A stretch of DNA of 64,000 nucleotides, taken from Paraflavitalea devenefica. Its GTDB lineage: Bacteria; Bacteroidota; Bacteroidia; Chitinophagales; Chitinophagaceae. Below, in pieces: positions 43,501 to 48,602 of the stretch. Position 1 is the first letter of the stretch; the number at the start of each line of letters is the position of its first letter. Where the stretch lies: positions 310,001-374,000 of the forward strand of contig NZ_JAARML010000005.1 of NCBI RefSeq assembly GCF_011759375.1, in the 5' to 3' direction. The notes below the pieces were generated by a model that had not been told where the DNA came from, searched no databases, and saw nothing but the letters and a program-made list of their open reading frames with translations. The position numbers and the translations under genes are program-made.

Positions 43501-43583
43501 CCGGCTGGGACAAACCCAAGCATAAAAACTCACTCCTTTTTCCAGAAAACCCTAGAGGAACGAATAGTACTAAAAGTGACTAA
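34524..43583 (+). CDS. Giant Rhs polymorphic toxin with LamG domains and variable C-terminal tip
   Basis: A 3019-residue product. The start at 34524 gives a signal (MKRVKIIIVFSLLLAACLSL); LLAAC at residues 13-17 could be a lipobox. A start at 34473 would overlap the upstream gene. Domains in order: an FN3-like region; a DUF6443-like segment near 35470-35700 (TFYDYQGRPAIQVMPSPSLS); Cys-rich linkers; a LamG/concanavalin-like domain at about 38430-39010 (DGKPHHVAVSRQGDSLGFYVDG); a second at about 39300-39930; YD repeats at about 40320-42250; NHLGNVLTA; and the Rhs core end at about 42540-42750 (FNGKENDNDVKGWWNQQDYG, YDPRVGRFLSVDP). The last 280 residues are A/T-rich and unrelated to the shell. 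They include PYVGITIRSILGGRY ... GAESAVIAL, which may be a GIY-YIG-like nuclease arrangement (weak). A candidate immunity gene follows after 24 bases. Confidence 0.88.
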   Translation: MKRVKIIIVFSLLLAACLSLPGITYGSNEPYAAKPLKGTQIRKDSFSIVKDTVYFDPVLKPVQTTFKVRNLITFKINEFANLKLPDTFEVKVKFKIYYTRNNANNEAVADTLPDTALTVKYYKNAAYPHKSIFTFTGGHEVKVKITDVVVTKGILSEFESVLMLENELFVTREFNFSCTNNAVTALNTPVYSAAKGELEVSWNTQRAADEYDLEWAYIDDSALANYYLPGDTVNFDKAKIFKNNATRVSIISTRYFIPLLYDGSGRLFYRVRAVQTRANSQRVESVWSTDYAAGLGNYPFTGHENKLNWQATTSFAEEGKRKTVVQYFDGSLRNRQTVTKDNTTDTTLIAETFYDYQGRPAIQVMPSPSLSSLIKYTPNFNATVNGAEYGKNQYDGLLADSCHCKQGAPAMDTVNGAAKYYSPNNPLKDKDYHKYIPDAKGFPFSETRYTQDNTGRISLQSGVGADFQIDSGRATRYFYSAADQEELDALFGTEVGNASHYFKNMMRDAIGQYSISYVDMYGRTIATALAGKPLTKMDTLSSSKSFFITKKLIDSTTNVVKGTSIESSKGLVVTKAGNHRFKYSLLPDSINIKDCQDTIICYDCSYDLEIAITDDCNNSTLPNGVPYVITASNLTIDTTLNANDSLKIDQTVFLREGNYVVTKKLTISKKTMDDYRAVFLRRNTCKTLDQFIADQKAALNIVCQPTCASCKTALGTWETFRPNYMQQMGIAVSDTAAYRVAAYNAFLEFSASCEDLCVGRTLDKSYRAQMLSDVTAPDGQYADLDPAAIDGYSIFRKEENGLQAYQKRSYTDENGMADALNPQTLNMVDFSAQFKRSWADSLLPLHPEYDKLVLFEKWKTSHEWDVRFENTETYQAAVDSGYLNPADFNNLPAHARYTYYYQRADPFFTTLLPSLKTDMQDSLFNVARVDGEPSINAWSLATIMAHCPDKDESCRQAYSPVGQAFTMDASCSGELDIAWRYFREIYLQKKREIMDAQLTAYAESNKAAGYYGRLFASGHAVTFVSPAIAAAGGGLGGLISDTTRAKDSISTFILDNCKAYALQWWEELKPCNFSSLDSTNLINRLIQVCKEGGDDTHLFGASTVKPSSTNLDRSFEQVIKAYAGSNYNSTCNVYLLTAPRPYENQPIYYDKPIMQKPDSCECATISNLYSKYQLTGIDTDFSGFIYRTTGTRIYQGVLDTLRMACNGEINCSMLKAPLSLPPVLQCGGGEETCATCDGIDTLYKKFRQEFPSATPSYNDTGSVQRTYNTLFEKFMNTHLGFGKKTAEYLDFINSCSTTSDKYCNVALAFDGTAGKRRVTIPVQNNRLNLGKGDFTFEARVKPKTNAKHNSILTNKTISSGSTGNGFMFLLLENGQLLLQLQGCSNYITSNTGGINLYDGKPHHVAVSRQGDSLGFYVDGIKVPYAPDYCGGASAIPSQRDITTNGPWYIGLDTTGANPNPLVGFNGWMDEVRVWNTARTPSQIAANRNARLSPQPHLVGYYLLRSKDTCAQSIIDYSITDTALRNNGYLGSSPAKDVLDPVWLSEKQVSYIGADPVGIPNTCGCTGGGSSPVCDSLQIILNDYRKYGGIPHLDASSVDTTNWRANFGSTTIYNAGVPLGEVIKNGVMRLPDYYTDTLPDTSPYSKGAFDRIKDTLCLDSAGFTFETRLRLPDSLVIPNFYNDSWWLVLYSDAATSGSLLVSLKLTPNKGAAICTHQSDPKVSCIEENVPHLPMDVWRRIRLQFKGRQFSFYIDSMLVGTRTLDAPMTKIYWWSFVQYSQKGEIDYVRIYDTTGKYLYKEEFDDPHHLARPTSATDCNGCEPDFVQYFNQRTGSNYTYSQLQSIYSNSCNVSLGDCPANEQPLTLCGRTEPVFPPVALQQHSPCDDSTLFAVSKGTLLYEAYRDSLMNSFDDRYLAKCLNARYNERFTVDQPISEYHYTLYYYDQAGNLVKTIPPQGVDVSKFAWAASYSDSVKIARRNRQVLKPAHTLPTQYRYNTLNQVVEQQSPDGGITDFWYDKLGRLAVSQNAKQRAAGSSNDQDRLYSYTQYDNLGRITEVGQVKNTSANGAMVDGVSRSASSLGTWLSNLDSRREQITQTIYDLPYSGFIGSYAPHTVIVQRNMRNRVSYVTYTEHNNPAAHNQGTFYTYDILGNVDTLLQDYGCGNCGVEATYNMMNRNGNARKKFTYQYDLISGKVNMMMYQNGWSDMWLHRYTYDAENRLILTETSNDSLVWEKDARYEYYRHGPLARTVIGDQLVQGLDYAYTLQGWLKGMNSTGATSTHDMGADGKVGSLNQYVARDALGFNLNYFHGDYKAINAGVTPFPSYRVPGTGLPDSVYRPLYNGNISSMATNIRKFQALDHLPIFYNYKYDQLNRLVKQDAFFFSFNASSNSYSNNWAPDSTFHEDMSYDANGNIQYYNRYAIGPDSKMDGLTYKYYPGTNKLRQVNDHIVANKYGSNSWELIQDLDDQSDSNYVYDEIGNLITDKAEKITNIKWNVYGKITEITRNATASDKANSTRIRYTYDAQGNRIGKVVERAGTAVKEFTWYVRDAQGNIITTYRANGNVDSTTLQDLAVNTYEQMIYGSRRLGSFIYEIPVDGGPSTRQFYSAGSFDRGRRQYELTNHLGNVLTAISDKKMGVSSGGIGSAIDYYEPDMVSAMDYYAFGMVSRVVTTSTGKDYRFGFNGKENDNDVKGWWNQQDYGMRIYDPRVGRFLSVDPLTKSYPMLTPYAFAENSPIENIDLDGLEKKASTTFSADIPLIGVPTVQQLKTRMVVNIEGELVEEKIAQQVVEKAPKPKWGWLKGGGLLVGFLLTPLDAGTRKPDGPAPEGLVWGGDYYIEKQPAPLTLYKPKDIEKDPRRIPPPPIDDEDGAYLYKTLDEQKNTGSGGLGIVDLPMDKPIPYVGITIRSILGGRYSGGGTRSDNVKIIGNSKSNVIKGAESAVIALNTYGVRYKDHLTSLSSKDVRMSTRIANLKFSYKNPVWIQLGINWLNRIRPGWDKPKHKNSLLFPENPRGTNSTKSD

Positions 43584-43607
43584 TGATACTAGTCTTTAAT
43601 AAATTAT

Positions 43608-44138
43608 ATGTCAAAAACAAACAATATTACATTTGGAGATTCTAAAATTTTTGCAATAGAAATAGCTCCATCGACTAACTCAAAAAAATATTATTTGCGC
43701 CTTTGGTTTCAGGATAATGCCTTTGGCGATTTTAAACGATCAGGGGTTTTATTAAGTATAATTAAGGGTTATTTTAAATTCTTAAACCATATCGATTCTC
43801 TTTATGAAAAGAAGTTTGATGTAATGACCGATAGAGAGATTTTTGATGATATTGTAAATGTAGTCCAAAGAAATCTTCCTCAAGAACAAGAAGATGTTTT
43901 AATCCAAAGAATGATGAGCTATGAGTTCCCTACTGGAGACTATCAACTTACGGATTTTGGAATTGTTTTAATTAATGTGAAGCAAGAAGGCATTGTAAAA
44001 CTTTTAATTTATGAGATGAGTGATAAGAATAAGTCGCCTCAATTTTATTCTTATGCAATACCAACGAAGTATTTTTTTGAAGTTTATGAATCCTTCGTTC
44101 AATATGCACATGACAATAACCTTTTTAAAAGTAAATAA
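43608..44138 (+). CDS. Candidate immunity protein for the giant Rhs toxin
   Basis: A 176-residue, acidic, A/T-rich cytosolic-looking protein with no signal peptide. It begins ITFGDSKIFAIEIAPSTN and continues YYLRLWFQDNAFGDFKRSGV, a plan somewhat like the Imm42-type immunity proteins (GD.. FAIE.. start, then GDF/GNF turn). I hold that family call loosely. It starts 24 bases after the Rhs stop and shares the low GC of the toxin tip, while genes on both sides are richer in G/C. A cytosolic immunity protein fits a toxin acting in the cytoplasm, such as a nuclease. Confidence 0.6.
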   Translation: MSKTNNITFGDSKIFAIEIAPSTNSKKYYLRLWFQDNAFGDFKRSGVLLSIIKGYFKFLNHIDSLYEKKFDVMTDREIFDDIVNVVQRNLPQEQEDVLIQRMMSYEFPTGDYQLTDFGIVLINVKQEGIVKLLIYEMSDKNKSPQFYSYAIPTKYFFEVYESFVQYAHDNNLFKSK

Positions 44139-44300
44139 TTAAATATTTAATAGGAGTACAACTTATAGATTAGTCTACCTTATCCAACCATTTGCCTGCT
44201 GATAGACTGCAGCCTTTGTAAGAGACTACGTAATGAGAATGATTGTATAAAAGAATTCGGGATAAAGGAGTCATTGAATATACAGCGGTATCTGGAGCCG

Positions 44301-45014
44301 TCAACTCCTCGCATCATGAAAAATAATCCCCACCGTATGGCGCTGGCCACTGTGGATTTCGCTCACGCCATGCTTCATATTTACGCGGTAATACCCTTTA
44401 CTACCTTTCACCGGACGAAAGTTGGTGGTAAATAAGAGAATGTCTCCCTTGCGGGGCGTTAAGACAATGGCTTTGGATTGTGCCCGCGGCACCTGTTGGG
44501 TGAGCACAAATTCACCACCGGTATAATCCACGCCCGGCTCATTGAGGAACATGACCAACTGAATAGGGAAGAAGACCTCGCCATATAAATCCTGGTGCAG
44601 GGTATTGTGCCCGCCGGGACCATATTGCAGGATCAATACGGTAGGATTTACCTGGCCATGTTGGCGACAAAGCTCCTGCAGGGCGGTGAGGGTAGGCGGG
44701 AAACGGCGGTCAATATTCAGTACTTCCATCCAGGTGTTGGCCACCTTTGTCAGCTTGGGATATACGGTTTGCCGGATATCCTGTAACAAAGCAGGCAGGG
44801 GATACGTAAAGTATTTATATTCGCCCAGGCCAAAACGATAACGTTCCATCACGATCGTTTTGCGGTACAGATCAGCCTGGTTGTATTGCTCAATCAGGGT
44901 ATTACATTCAGCCGCATTCAGCACACCCGGCAACAAAGCATAACCGGTAGTATGCAGGCTGTCTTCAGCGGTTTGCCAGTCCAGCGCATTGATCCTGTCT
45001 GTTATCGTTTTCAT
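44301..45014 (-). CDS. 2-oxoglutarate/Fe(II)-dependent oxygenase
   Basis: A 237-residue product from the start at 45014 (MKTITDRINALDW); a start two codons earlier is open. The double-stranded beta-helix shows the iron facial triad: His140 and Asp142 in TLHQDLYGE, His215 in NMKHGVSEI, and the 2-oxoglutarate-binding Arg225 in SGQRHTVGIIFHDA. It belongs to the 2OG-Fe(II) oxygenase superfamily (PhyH/AlkB-like relatives acting on small molecules or proteins); the substrate is unknown. It is the last gene of a minus-strand unit with a sterol-desaturase-type hydroxylase 73 bases upstream. Two iron-dependent hydroxylases together suggest a joint lipid or metabolite modification. Confidence 0.85.
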   Translation of the reverse strand: MKTITDRINALDWQTAEDSLHTTGYALLPGVLNAAECNTLIEQYNQADLYRKTIVMERYRFGLGEYKYFTYPLPALLQDIRQTVYPKLTKVANTWMEVLNIDRRFPPTLTALQELCRQHGQVNPTVLILQYGPGGHNTLHQDLYGEVFFPIQLVMFLNEPGVDYTGGEFVLTQQVPRAQSKAIVLTPRKGDILLFTTNFRPVKGSKGYYRVNMKHGVSEIHSGQRHTVGIIFHDARS

Positions 45015-45087
45015 ACACACAAAGCTACCAGCCCGGTACCACCTGGGAAACCTGATTCTTGCGGGATTATTGAAAGGCTTGACAGAA

Positions 45088-45918
45088 CTAATCAGGATCG
45101 ATACTGTTTGCTGAATAGCTTTTCTTTCCTTTCTTCAGCCGTTTCCACAATCCTCCCGGCGACAACGGCCGCAACAACTGGCCTGCATAGTTTTTGGGGA
45201 AGTCTTCTTTAATGCCGTATTGCTCCGGCTCGCGGGGCGGACAGGTATAGGTACCGAAGAGTTTATCCATCAGGGGAGAGATGTTGGCATAGTTGCCGGC
45301 ATCGCGCTCAATGTCATGGTGCCAGTGATGCAACTCCGGTGAACCGATCAATACTTTCAAAGGGCCTAATGGCAAGCGTACATTGGAGTGAATGTAGATA
45401 GCCCATATACCCCGGAAGGCTACAATGGCCGTCAGCGACTCCAGCTCAAAACCCATCAGGAAAGCAGGCAGGTTAATCAGTCCAACCGTATAAATGGAAT
45501 CCAGCGGATGCTCCCGGTGGGCCGCCAGCCAGTCGAGGTGCTCCGCAGTATGATGTACTTTGTGAAAGCGCCACAGAAAATCGACCCGGTGCTGCAACCG
45601 GTGCCCCCAGTAGATCAGCAGGTCACTGAAGAAAAGCACTTCCAGCGCCTGCAGCCAAATGGGCTGACCGGCCACCCAGCCCCTGAATTTTGCGGGAACA
45701 ATGCCATCGAGCCAGAAACTGAAATAACCCAGTAGCCATAACACCACTCCATTCCACAGCAAGTATTGCCCCAGGAAATAGCACAGGTCCAATACCCAGT
45801 GTTTCCGGAGCACCTTTTGATCCCTTTTGGCAGGGAATACTTTTTCCATGGGGATAAACACCAGGGCAAGGAAAACAAAACTGGCGCCGGTGGCCAATAG
45901 CAGGTAGAGCCAGGTCAT
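45088..45918 (-). CDS. Sterol desaturase / fatty acid hydroxylase family membrane protein
   Basis: A 276-residue product with membrane helices at about residues 2-23, 46-70, 88-108 and 150-180, and the diiron histidine boxes of the superfamily: HRLQH (about 106-110), HKVHH (about 119-123) and ELHHWHH (about 216-222). Members hydroxylate or desaturate sterols, fatty acids or carotenoids at the membrane with O2. The product here is unknown. It follows the upstream small gene by only 5 bases and precedes the 2OG oxygenase. Confidence 0.92.
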   Translation of the reverse strand: MTWLYLLLATGASFVFLALVFIPMEKVFPAKRDQKVLRKHWVLDLCYFLGQYLLWNGVVLWLLGYFSFWLDGIVPAKFRGWVAGQPIWLQALEVLFFSDLLIYWGHRLQHRVDFLWRFHKVHHTAEHLDWLAAHREHPLDSIYTVGLINLPAFLMGFELESLTAIVAFRGIWAIYIHSNVRLPLGPLKVLIGSPELHHWHHDIERDAGNYANISPLMDKLFGTYTCPPREPEQYGIKEDFPKNYAGQLLRPLSPGGLWKRLKKGKKSYSANSIDPD

Positions 45919-45923
45919 GACGA

Positions 45924-46337
45924 TTAATGTTTTAAGGTGTCACGTTTGGAAGCCCGTATACTATCGGTAAGCCGTTTTGTGGTAGCAGGGTCGATGATCC
46001 TTCCGGATTTTGAGCCACTCATCATGTACAGTTTTCTACGTTCGGCAGAGTCTATTTCACGTCGCCGCTGAAGGGTATCCAGCTTGCGCCGCGGTTCTGT
46101 CAGCACGATGCTTTTGGAAGAAGACATGAATACATGCCGTGCGGAGTCCCTGGGTCTGCCTAAAGTGTCTTTCAGAACAGGCTTGCCGGTATCTTCCGGG
46201 AGGGTGTTGGTTAAAGCTGGCATGACATTGTCCGACAGGCCGGGTCCAATAGTATGCGTCTGGTACAGTATAAAGGCGCCTATTAAAAGGACAAAGCACA
46301 ACAGCGTAAGCCCTTTTATAAGATTGTTTTTTTTCAT
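45924..46337 (-). CDS. Small single-pass membrane protein
   Basis: A 137-residue product with one N-terminal membrane helix (about residues 9-27, LTLLCFVLLIGAFILYQT) and a polar, arginine- and aspartate-rich remainder (DTLQRRREIDSAERRKLYMM). There is no lipobox and no known family. It begins the minus-strand unit and ends 5 bases before the sterol desaturase start, so it is probably expressed with it. Confidence 0.65.
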   Translation of the reverse strand: MKKNNLIKGLTLLCFVLLIGAFILYQTHTIGPGLSDNVMPALTNTLPEDTGKPVLKDTLGRPRDSARHVFMSSSKSIVLTEPRRKLDTLQRRREIDSAERRKLYMMSGSKSGRIIDPATTKRLTDSIRASKRDTLKH

Positions 46338-46485
46338 ATCAGCTAATTGAGGGGGAGTTTAAGGAATAGATGCTGATAGGGGCCCAATTACATACGGATG
46401 GCGACATAAGAGGGCAGGGGAATTAAGATAGCTCCGGGATAGCTGCAAGACACCCCATTCTGCTCCGACAGTAAACAGTAGGATA

Positions 46486-46559
46486 ATCCAGAGATAATCC
46501 ACATATAAAGCAGAGATATTCCAGAGATATACCACCTCTTATAATTCTGGAATATCTCT
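46486..46559. repeat. Inverted and direct repeats in the 46338-46729 intergenic gap
   Basis: This 392-base gap holds no gene that I can support. AGAGATATTCCAGA (46512-46525) is perfectly inverted as TCTGGAATATCTCT (46546-46559). A partial direct copy, ATCCAGAGATAATCCAC (46486-46502), precedes TTCCAGAGATATACCAC (46520-46536). The repeats could be operator sites for the divergent minus-strand gene at 46337, or a mobile-element footprint. A terminator at 46679-46704 closes the gap. Confidence 0.6.
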
Positions 46560-46678
46560 TAAATATCTGAATAATAATAGTTTATTATATCTAAAATAAA
46601 TAAGGGCTTAAAGGCGGCTAAAGATGAACGGACTAAGGACTTGACCTTCTTGTAACCATAAGATCCCCTAAAACAAGA

Positions 46679-46704
46679 AGGCCGCCCAGCTTACCGGGCG
46701 GCCT
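46679..46704 (-). terminator. Terminator of the aldo/keto reductase gene
   Basis: AGGCCGCCC (46679-46687) pairs perfectly with GGGCGGCCT (46696-46704). On the minus strand TCTTGTTTTA follows. It lies 26 bases beyond the reductase stop. Confidence 0.8.
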
Positions 46705-46729
46705 GCAAACCTTGCTACATCTTTCTTAC

Positions 46730-47587
46730 TTATTTAGACAAAGCTTCAAACTCTTTATCAGTCAATATGATATCTGCCGCTTCCAGGTTTTCCTGTAAGT
46801 GGTTCAGCGAGCTGGTGCCGGGGATCAAAAGGATATTATGGGCCCGTTTCAGCAACCAGGCCAGGGCGATCTGCGCCACAGTAGCATTATGGGCGGCGGC
46901 TATGGCGCTGATCTTGTCGGCCAGCGTTTCCGGACCGGAGGCCAGCGGGAACCAGGGAATGAAAGCGATGCCGCGTTGAATGGTATAATCCAGTACGCTT
47001 TCCCATTGGCGGTTGCCCAGGTTATACAGGTTTTGAACAGATACGATGGGTACTACCTTTTCGGCCTGTTCTAGCTGCGCCACGGTTACTTCCGACAGTC
47101 CTACATAGCGGATCTTACCGGCTTTAACCGCCTCCGCTACCGGGGCCAGCGTTTCTTCTACCGGTATCCGGGAGTCGATGCGGTGCAACTGCCAGAGGTC
47201 AATGGTATCCACTTTCAGCCTTTTTAAACTGCCTTCAATATTTTCCCGGATATAGTTGGGATTGCCTTCCACTACCCATTCCCCGGGACCAGGACGCCTG
47301 AAGCCGCCTTTGGTGGCAATGATCAATCCTTTCTTATAAGGATGCAATGCGTCGGCAATTAATGATTCATTTGTTTTGGGGCCATACGCTTCTGCTGTAT
47401 CAATGAAGTTGACGCCGCCTGCCACGGCAGCCTGTAAAACCTGCTTTGCCTTTTCACGGTCTTTGGCCTCGCCAAATACGCCGGTGCCTGTTAACTGCAT
47501 GGCGCCATAGCCTAAGCGGTTGATGGTGATATCGTCTCCTAACTGCCACGTGAGTGGAATGCTTTGTGTGGTGGTACTTGTGCTCAT
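46730..47587 (-). CDS. Aldo/keto reductase
   Basis: A 285-residue TIM-barrel oxidoreductase with the family tetrad Asp63, Tyr68, Lys93 and His135 (NFIDTAEAYGP, IATKGG, WQLHRID). The C-terminal NADPH-binding part has LIPGTSSLNHLQENLEA. Members reduce aldehydes and ketones with NADPH in the cytoplasm; substrates are usually broad. It is transcribed alone, divergent from the graspetide cluster, and shares a 289-base spacer with it. No link to peptide maturation is evident. Confidence 0.92.
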   Translation of the reverse strand: MSTSTTTQSIPLTWQLGDDITINRLGYGAMQLTGTGVFGEAKDREKAKQVLQAAVAGGVNFIDTAEAYGPKTNESLIADALHPYKKGLIIATKGGFRRPGPGEWVVEGNPNYIRENIEGSLKRLKVDTIDLWQLHRIDSRIPVEETLAPVAEAVKAGKIRYVGLSEVTVAQLEQAEKVVPIVSVQNLYNLGNRQWESVLDYTIQRGIAFIPWFPLASGPETLADKISAIAAAHNATVAQIALAWLLKRAHNILLIPGTSSLNHLQENLEAADIILTDKEFEALSK

Positions 47588-47807
47588 TCTTATTTGTATT
47601 TGAATTGTATTGAAGTGATTACAGATAAAATAACAGCCTATACAGAAAGATGTTCAGGAAAGGAATAATAGAATTCAAACAGATTCTTACAAAAATCAAA
47701 CAATGCCTCCCTAAGACTGTAACATTCCTTCACCTTCCTCAAATTCTTTAAATCCTCTAAATCACGGTTCAGACTATAAGGGGTTCCATGTATGTGAGCA
47801 GGAGTTT

Positions 47808-47838
47808 TTTGTGCGTGTGTTGATTTTCGTTAAATTGA
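47808..47838 (+). promoter_or_regulatory. Candidate promoter of the graspetide cluster
   Basis: TTTG (47808-47811), 19 bases, then TAAATTGA (47831-47838) resembles the Bacteroidota TTTG-N19-21-TAnnTTTG promoter with one mismatch in the -7 box. It ends 38 bases before the first precursor start. Confidence 0.4.
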
Positions 47839-47876
47839 GCGCTACACAATATTTCTTAACCTTAAATTTTATCGGT

Positions 47877-48062
47877 ATGAAACAAAGCGAGCAAGCGAAG
47901 CCGTTCTTCGCTCAGTTCCTGGAAGCGCAGCAGGCAAAGAATCTGCTCCGCCCCAACGAAGCCAACCAACTCGTATGGCCTCCTGTATCACTTCCCATTA
48001 TTGAACATGACCAGACTATGAAGTATCCTTCTGATGGCGACGATGATTGGCCAGCATCATAG
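47877..48062 (+). CDS. Microviridin-type graspetide precursor 1
   Basis: A 61-residue peptide starting at ATG 47877. A GTG 22 codons earlier is in frame, but the later start aligns with the two sister genes, all beginning MKQ. The leader has PFFAQFLEAQ (residues 9-18), the conserved leader helix (PFFARFLE-type) recognised by microviridin ligases. The core is TMKYPSDGDDDW (Thr47 to Trp58) with tail PAS. By the microviridin B/J pattern, Thr47-Asp53 and Ser52-Asp55 would be joined by esters and Lys49-Asp56 by an amide, giving a tricyclic serine-protease inhibitor. The usual Trp after SD is Gly here. Ring assignments are by analogy. Confidence 0.92.
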   Translation: MKQSEQAKPFFAQFLEAQQAKNLLRPNEANQLVWPPVSLPIIEHDQTMKYPSDGDDDWPAS

Positions 48063-48111
48063 GCAGCAGCTTTCCGGATGAACCTTATTTTATTTCTTTA
48101 AACTTTATGTC

Positions 48112-48294
48112 ATGAAGCAAAGCGAGCAATTAAAGCCGTTCTTCGCGCAGTTCCTGGAATCCCAGGCAAGAGTGCAACGGCCCAATGAAGTTAATAGCCT
48201 GGTATGGCCTCCTGTAACGCTCCCCGTTTTTGATGAAGCCCATACGCATAAGTATCCTTCTGATGGAGATGATGATCTGCCGGTAATAGACTAA
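48112..48294 (+). CDS. Microviridin-type graspetide precursor 2
   Basis: A 60-residue paralogue of precursor 1, 49 bases after it. The leader is MKQSEQLKPFFAQFLESQ. The middle (LVWPPVTLPVFDEA) closely matches precursor 1. The core is THKYPSDGDDDL (Thr45 to Leu56) with tail PVID. All crosslinking positions are kept (Thr45, Lys47, Ser50, Asp51, Asp53, Asp54). It differs from precursor 1 mainly at the variable core position (His in place of Met) and in the tail, as expected for duplicated precursors that vary their products. Confidence 0.92.
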   Translation: MKQSEQLKPFFAQFLESQARVQRPNEVNSLVWPPVTLPVFDEAHTHKYPSDGDDDLPVID

Positions 48295-48350
48295 ACAGGC
48301 AGATGCCGGTAGCCGGCTAAACATTACTTCATTATTTAAACTTTATGTTT

Positions 48351-48524
48351 ATGAAACAGCAGGATGCGGGAAAACAACCTTTCTTTGCACAATTCCTCGA
48401 AGCGCAACAACGCACACAGGAAACCGCTGCACAGCCTTTTGTTGACAATGGTCCTTTTATTACCAAGCCATTGCTGGATATGGAGCACACGCTGAAGTAT
48501 CCTTCTGATGGCGATGAAACATAG
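48351..48524 (+). CDS. Microviridin-type graspetide precursor 3 (57 residues)
   Basis: The start at 48351 (MKQQDAGKQPFFAQFLEAQQ) aligns with the sister genes; an ATG two codons earlier (48345) is also in frame. The leader helix PFFAQFLE is exact, but the linker (RTQETAAQPFVDNGPFITKP) has diverged from the other two. The core TLKYPSDGDET ends the protein directly (Thr47, Lys49, Ser52, Asp53, Asp55, Glu56, Thr57), with no tail after the ring region. The Asp-Glu order at the last two acceptors differs from the all-Asp cores of precursors 1 and 2. The gene is below common length cut-offs and may be missed by automatic annotation. Confidence 0.9.
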   Translation: MKQQDAGKQPFFAQFLEAQQRTQETAAQPFVDNGPFITKPLLDMEHTLKYPSDGDET

Positions 48525-48557
48525 GCTTATAAATTACCCGATTTCATCTATCAAAAC

Positions 48558-48593
48558 AAACAAGCAATAGCTCACCAGCTATTGCTTGTTTTT
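48558..48593 (+). terminator. Perfect hairpin with T-run between precursors and ligases
   Basis: AAACAAGCAATAGCT (48558-48572) pairs perfectly with AGCTATTGCTTGTTT (48577-48591) across a 4-base loop CACC, followed by TT. It has the form of a Rho-independent terminator placed after the last precursor and 9 bases before the first ligase start. Partial read-through would make precursor mRNA exceed ligase mRNA. Confidence 0.88.
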
Positions 48594-48602
48594 ACTATTG
48601 CC

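Noticed and set aside
47811..47876. GTG-initiated N-terminal extension of graspetide precursor 1
   Set aside because: It would add 22 hydrophobic residues absent from the two sister precursors and would start at the -33 promoter box; ATG 47877 aligns with the paralogues.
48582..48602. Upstream start for the MvdC-type ligase
   Set aside because: It lies inside the terminator stem, and the added residues do not fit the family N-terminus; ATG 48603 gives MVLCITHSND.
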